From: Piromyces finnis
Taxonomy: Eukaryota > Neocallimastigomycota > Neocallimastigomycetes > Neocallimastigales > Neocallimastigaceae
Assembly: GCA_002104945.1 (NCBI GenBank)
Contig: MCFH01000004.1
Location: 1,216,001-1,280,000, forward strand
Direction: 5' to 3'
Length of the DNA stretch: 64,000 nucleotides
This document shows, one piece after another, positions 62,969-64,000 of the stretch. How positions within the stretch are numbered: position 1 is the stretch's first letter; each line of letters opens with the position of its first letter. Below the pieces are notes generated by a model that was given only the letters and a program-made list of their open reading frames with translations, ran no database searches and was not told the DNA's origin. Position numbers and translations under genes: made by a program.

Positions 62969-63884
62969 TGTATTTCATTAATTATCTTCAATTGTCATCA
63001 ATTAAACTAACTCTTTCTATCAATTTCAATACAAAGAAAAATTAATTTACTAATTTAACAATGGTTTCTTCCAATGAAAAGAATTCATCAATCTTTCTTT
63101 CTTTAATTGCGTTTAATAAACCAGTTGCAATATACATATGCATATCAATAGTTCTTTTTCTTTCAGTTAATTCTGGTAAAGCAGTAATTGCGGATTTTAA
63201 ATGTTTAGCATTTGATGAGAAATCACTATGTTTAAATAATATAGATAATAAAATATGTTATATAAATAAATAATAAATAAAATGCATTATTTCTAAAATT
63301 TAATATTAAAATTTACTTTGGATCAACTTCATCTAATGAGTTAACACCACATTGTTTAGTAACATCCTCAACATCTTTCTTATATTTATTAATTTCAATA
63401 TCAACATCCTCTAATTAAATTTCGTTTATATAAAAATTGTATAAATCATAATTTAGATATATGTTAAAATAACTAAAATTATATATATTATAATATATTA
63501 AATTATATAAATATTTATTTTATACTAATTTTAATTTTCAAATTTACCTGCAACTTTTGGGAATGGACTAGATAAATTCTTTTTCCAAAAATAATCCGAA
63601 ATATCGTGGTCAAATGTCTTTTTCGATTTTTGACCATTTTCTTCAGTCTATAAAACCAGAAAATTAAATGTATAAGCATTATTAGATAGTAAATATATAA
63701 AAAGAAATAATAAAATTAAATACAGTTATTTAAAAAATATTATATATATATATATGTAATATAAATACCTCTACAACAACTCTATTAAGTTTCATATTTA
63801 ATACATCATGAATAAGAGGAACATAGGTCCAAGTATGACTTACTAATGAGGTCATGTCAATGTTTCTATCTAATATTACTAAGA
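61891..63884 (-). CDS. SLY1: Sly1/SCFD1, Sec1-Munc18 family (partial, 5' end outside window)
   Basis: SNARE-binding SM protein needed for ER-Golgi vesicle fusion. Exons seen on the minus strand: 63884-63769, 63647-63548, 63410-63317, 63225-63051, 62905-62724, 62611-62524, 62403-62125, 61989-61891; about 377 aa, the C-terminal two thirds of a roughly 600-aa family. Diagnostic blocks: VLVILDRNIDMTSLVSHTWT followed by YVPLIHDVLNMKLNRV; SSPFPKVAEDVDIEINKYK; PNDFSSNAKHLKSAIT then ALPELTERKRTIDMHMYIAT; KPEDKLRLFIMYLL; and near the C terminus DAIVFVVGGGNYNEYQNL, shared by SM proteins. In the fourth listed exon I place the donor after ...EETIVKL (63051). The first listed exon starts in phase 1, so more exons lie upstream. 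Small plus-strand frames across 62778-63273 are antisense shadows. Confidence 0.93.
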
Positions 63885-64000
63885 CTATATTTATACAAAA
63901 ACCAGTAACATTGTTTCAATGATTATTATTATATTTATATAATAAAATAATTGGTAAGTTATGAAGTATTGAATTTAAATTAAATTGCACTTTTTCAATT

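Noticed and set aside
62778-63273. Two plus-strand frames of 67-70 aa
   Set aside because: Antisense to Sly1 exons, which match the SM-protein family far better.

Overview
The window is a very AT-rich eukaryotic segment. It has dense intron-containing genes separated by AT-only spacers full of A/T homopolymers and micro-repeats. The gene set fits an early-diverging fungus: a Cdc11-type septin, an Fmp27/BLTP2 bridge lipid-transfer protein, a myosin regulatory light chain, and a yeast-Pyp1-like phosphatase. Septins argue against Dictyostelium, the other lineage this base composition suggests. The extreme AT content, Asn homopolymers, very short AT-rich introns and a FUSC/ArAE-type transporter of bacterial character point most to an anaerobic gut fungus (Neocallimastigomycota). 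That placement is inference. If correct, the mitochondrial-type processing peptidase here would serve the hydrogenosome.

Layout. 1-5209: AT-rich spacer with one 96-bp tandem duplication. 5210-6946: beta-tubulin (+). 7539-9160: a graveyard of LINE pieces. 10532-13245: 11-exon septin (+). 13246-17198: spacer with large AAT, AACT/AAAT and polypyrimidine arrays. 17199-22964: 14-exon gene (+) combining a homeodomain, a TFIIS N-terminal (LW) domain and a PP1-docking motif, read as a PNUTS/Ref2/LUMINIDEPENDENS-type subunit. 23356-24609: cyclin Q-like (-). 25671-35247: BLTP2/Fmp27 (+). 36004-36645: myosin regulatory light chain (-). 37473-38905: PI31 proteasome regulator (-). 39584-41323: FUSC/ArAE-like membrane protein (-). 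42112-44233: processing peptidase beta (+). 44600-50318: a full-length, intact LINE (+) with a target-site duplication. 50695-51857: PEX11-like (+). 53498-54889: HAD phosphatase (-). 55929-57517: LRR-TM-SH3 protein (-). 58785-59230: possible small relic gene (-). 59343-59435: tiny LINE tail (-). 60325-61458: DUF167 protein (-). 61891-63884 and beyond: Sly1 (-, 5' end outside).

Exon models were built by hand from GT..AG borders (one GC..AG) and reading-frame phase; every complete model sums to a multiple of three. The genes are mostly housekeeping and do not form one pathway. Loosely related themes are RNA polymerase II/PP1 control (PNUTS-like gene beside a cyclin Q-like gene), membrane traffic and lipid transfer (BLTP2, Sly1, PEX11-like), and cytoskeleton (tubulin, septin, myosin light chain). 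The most unusual elements are the homeodomain/TFIIS-N/PP1-docking gene and the young LINE with duplicated 5' monomers, together with its dead relatives of different ages.
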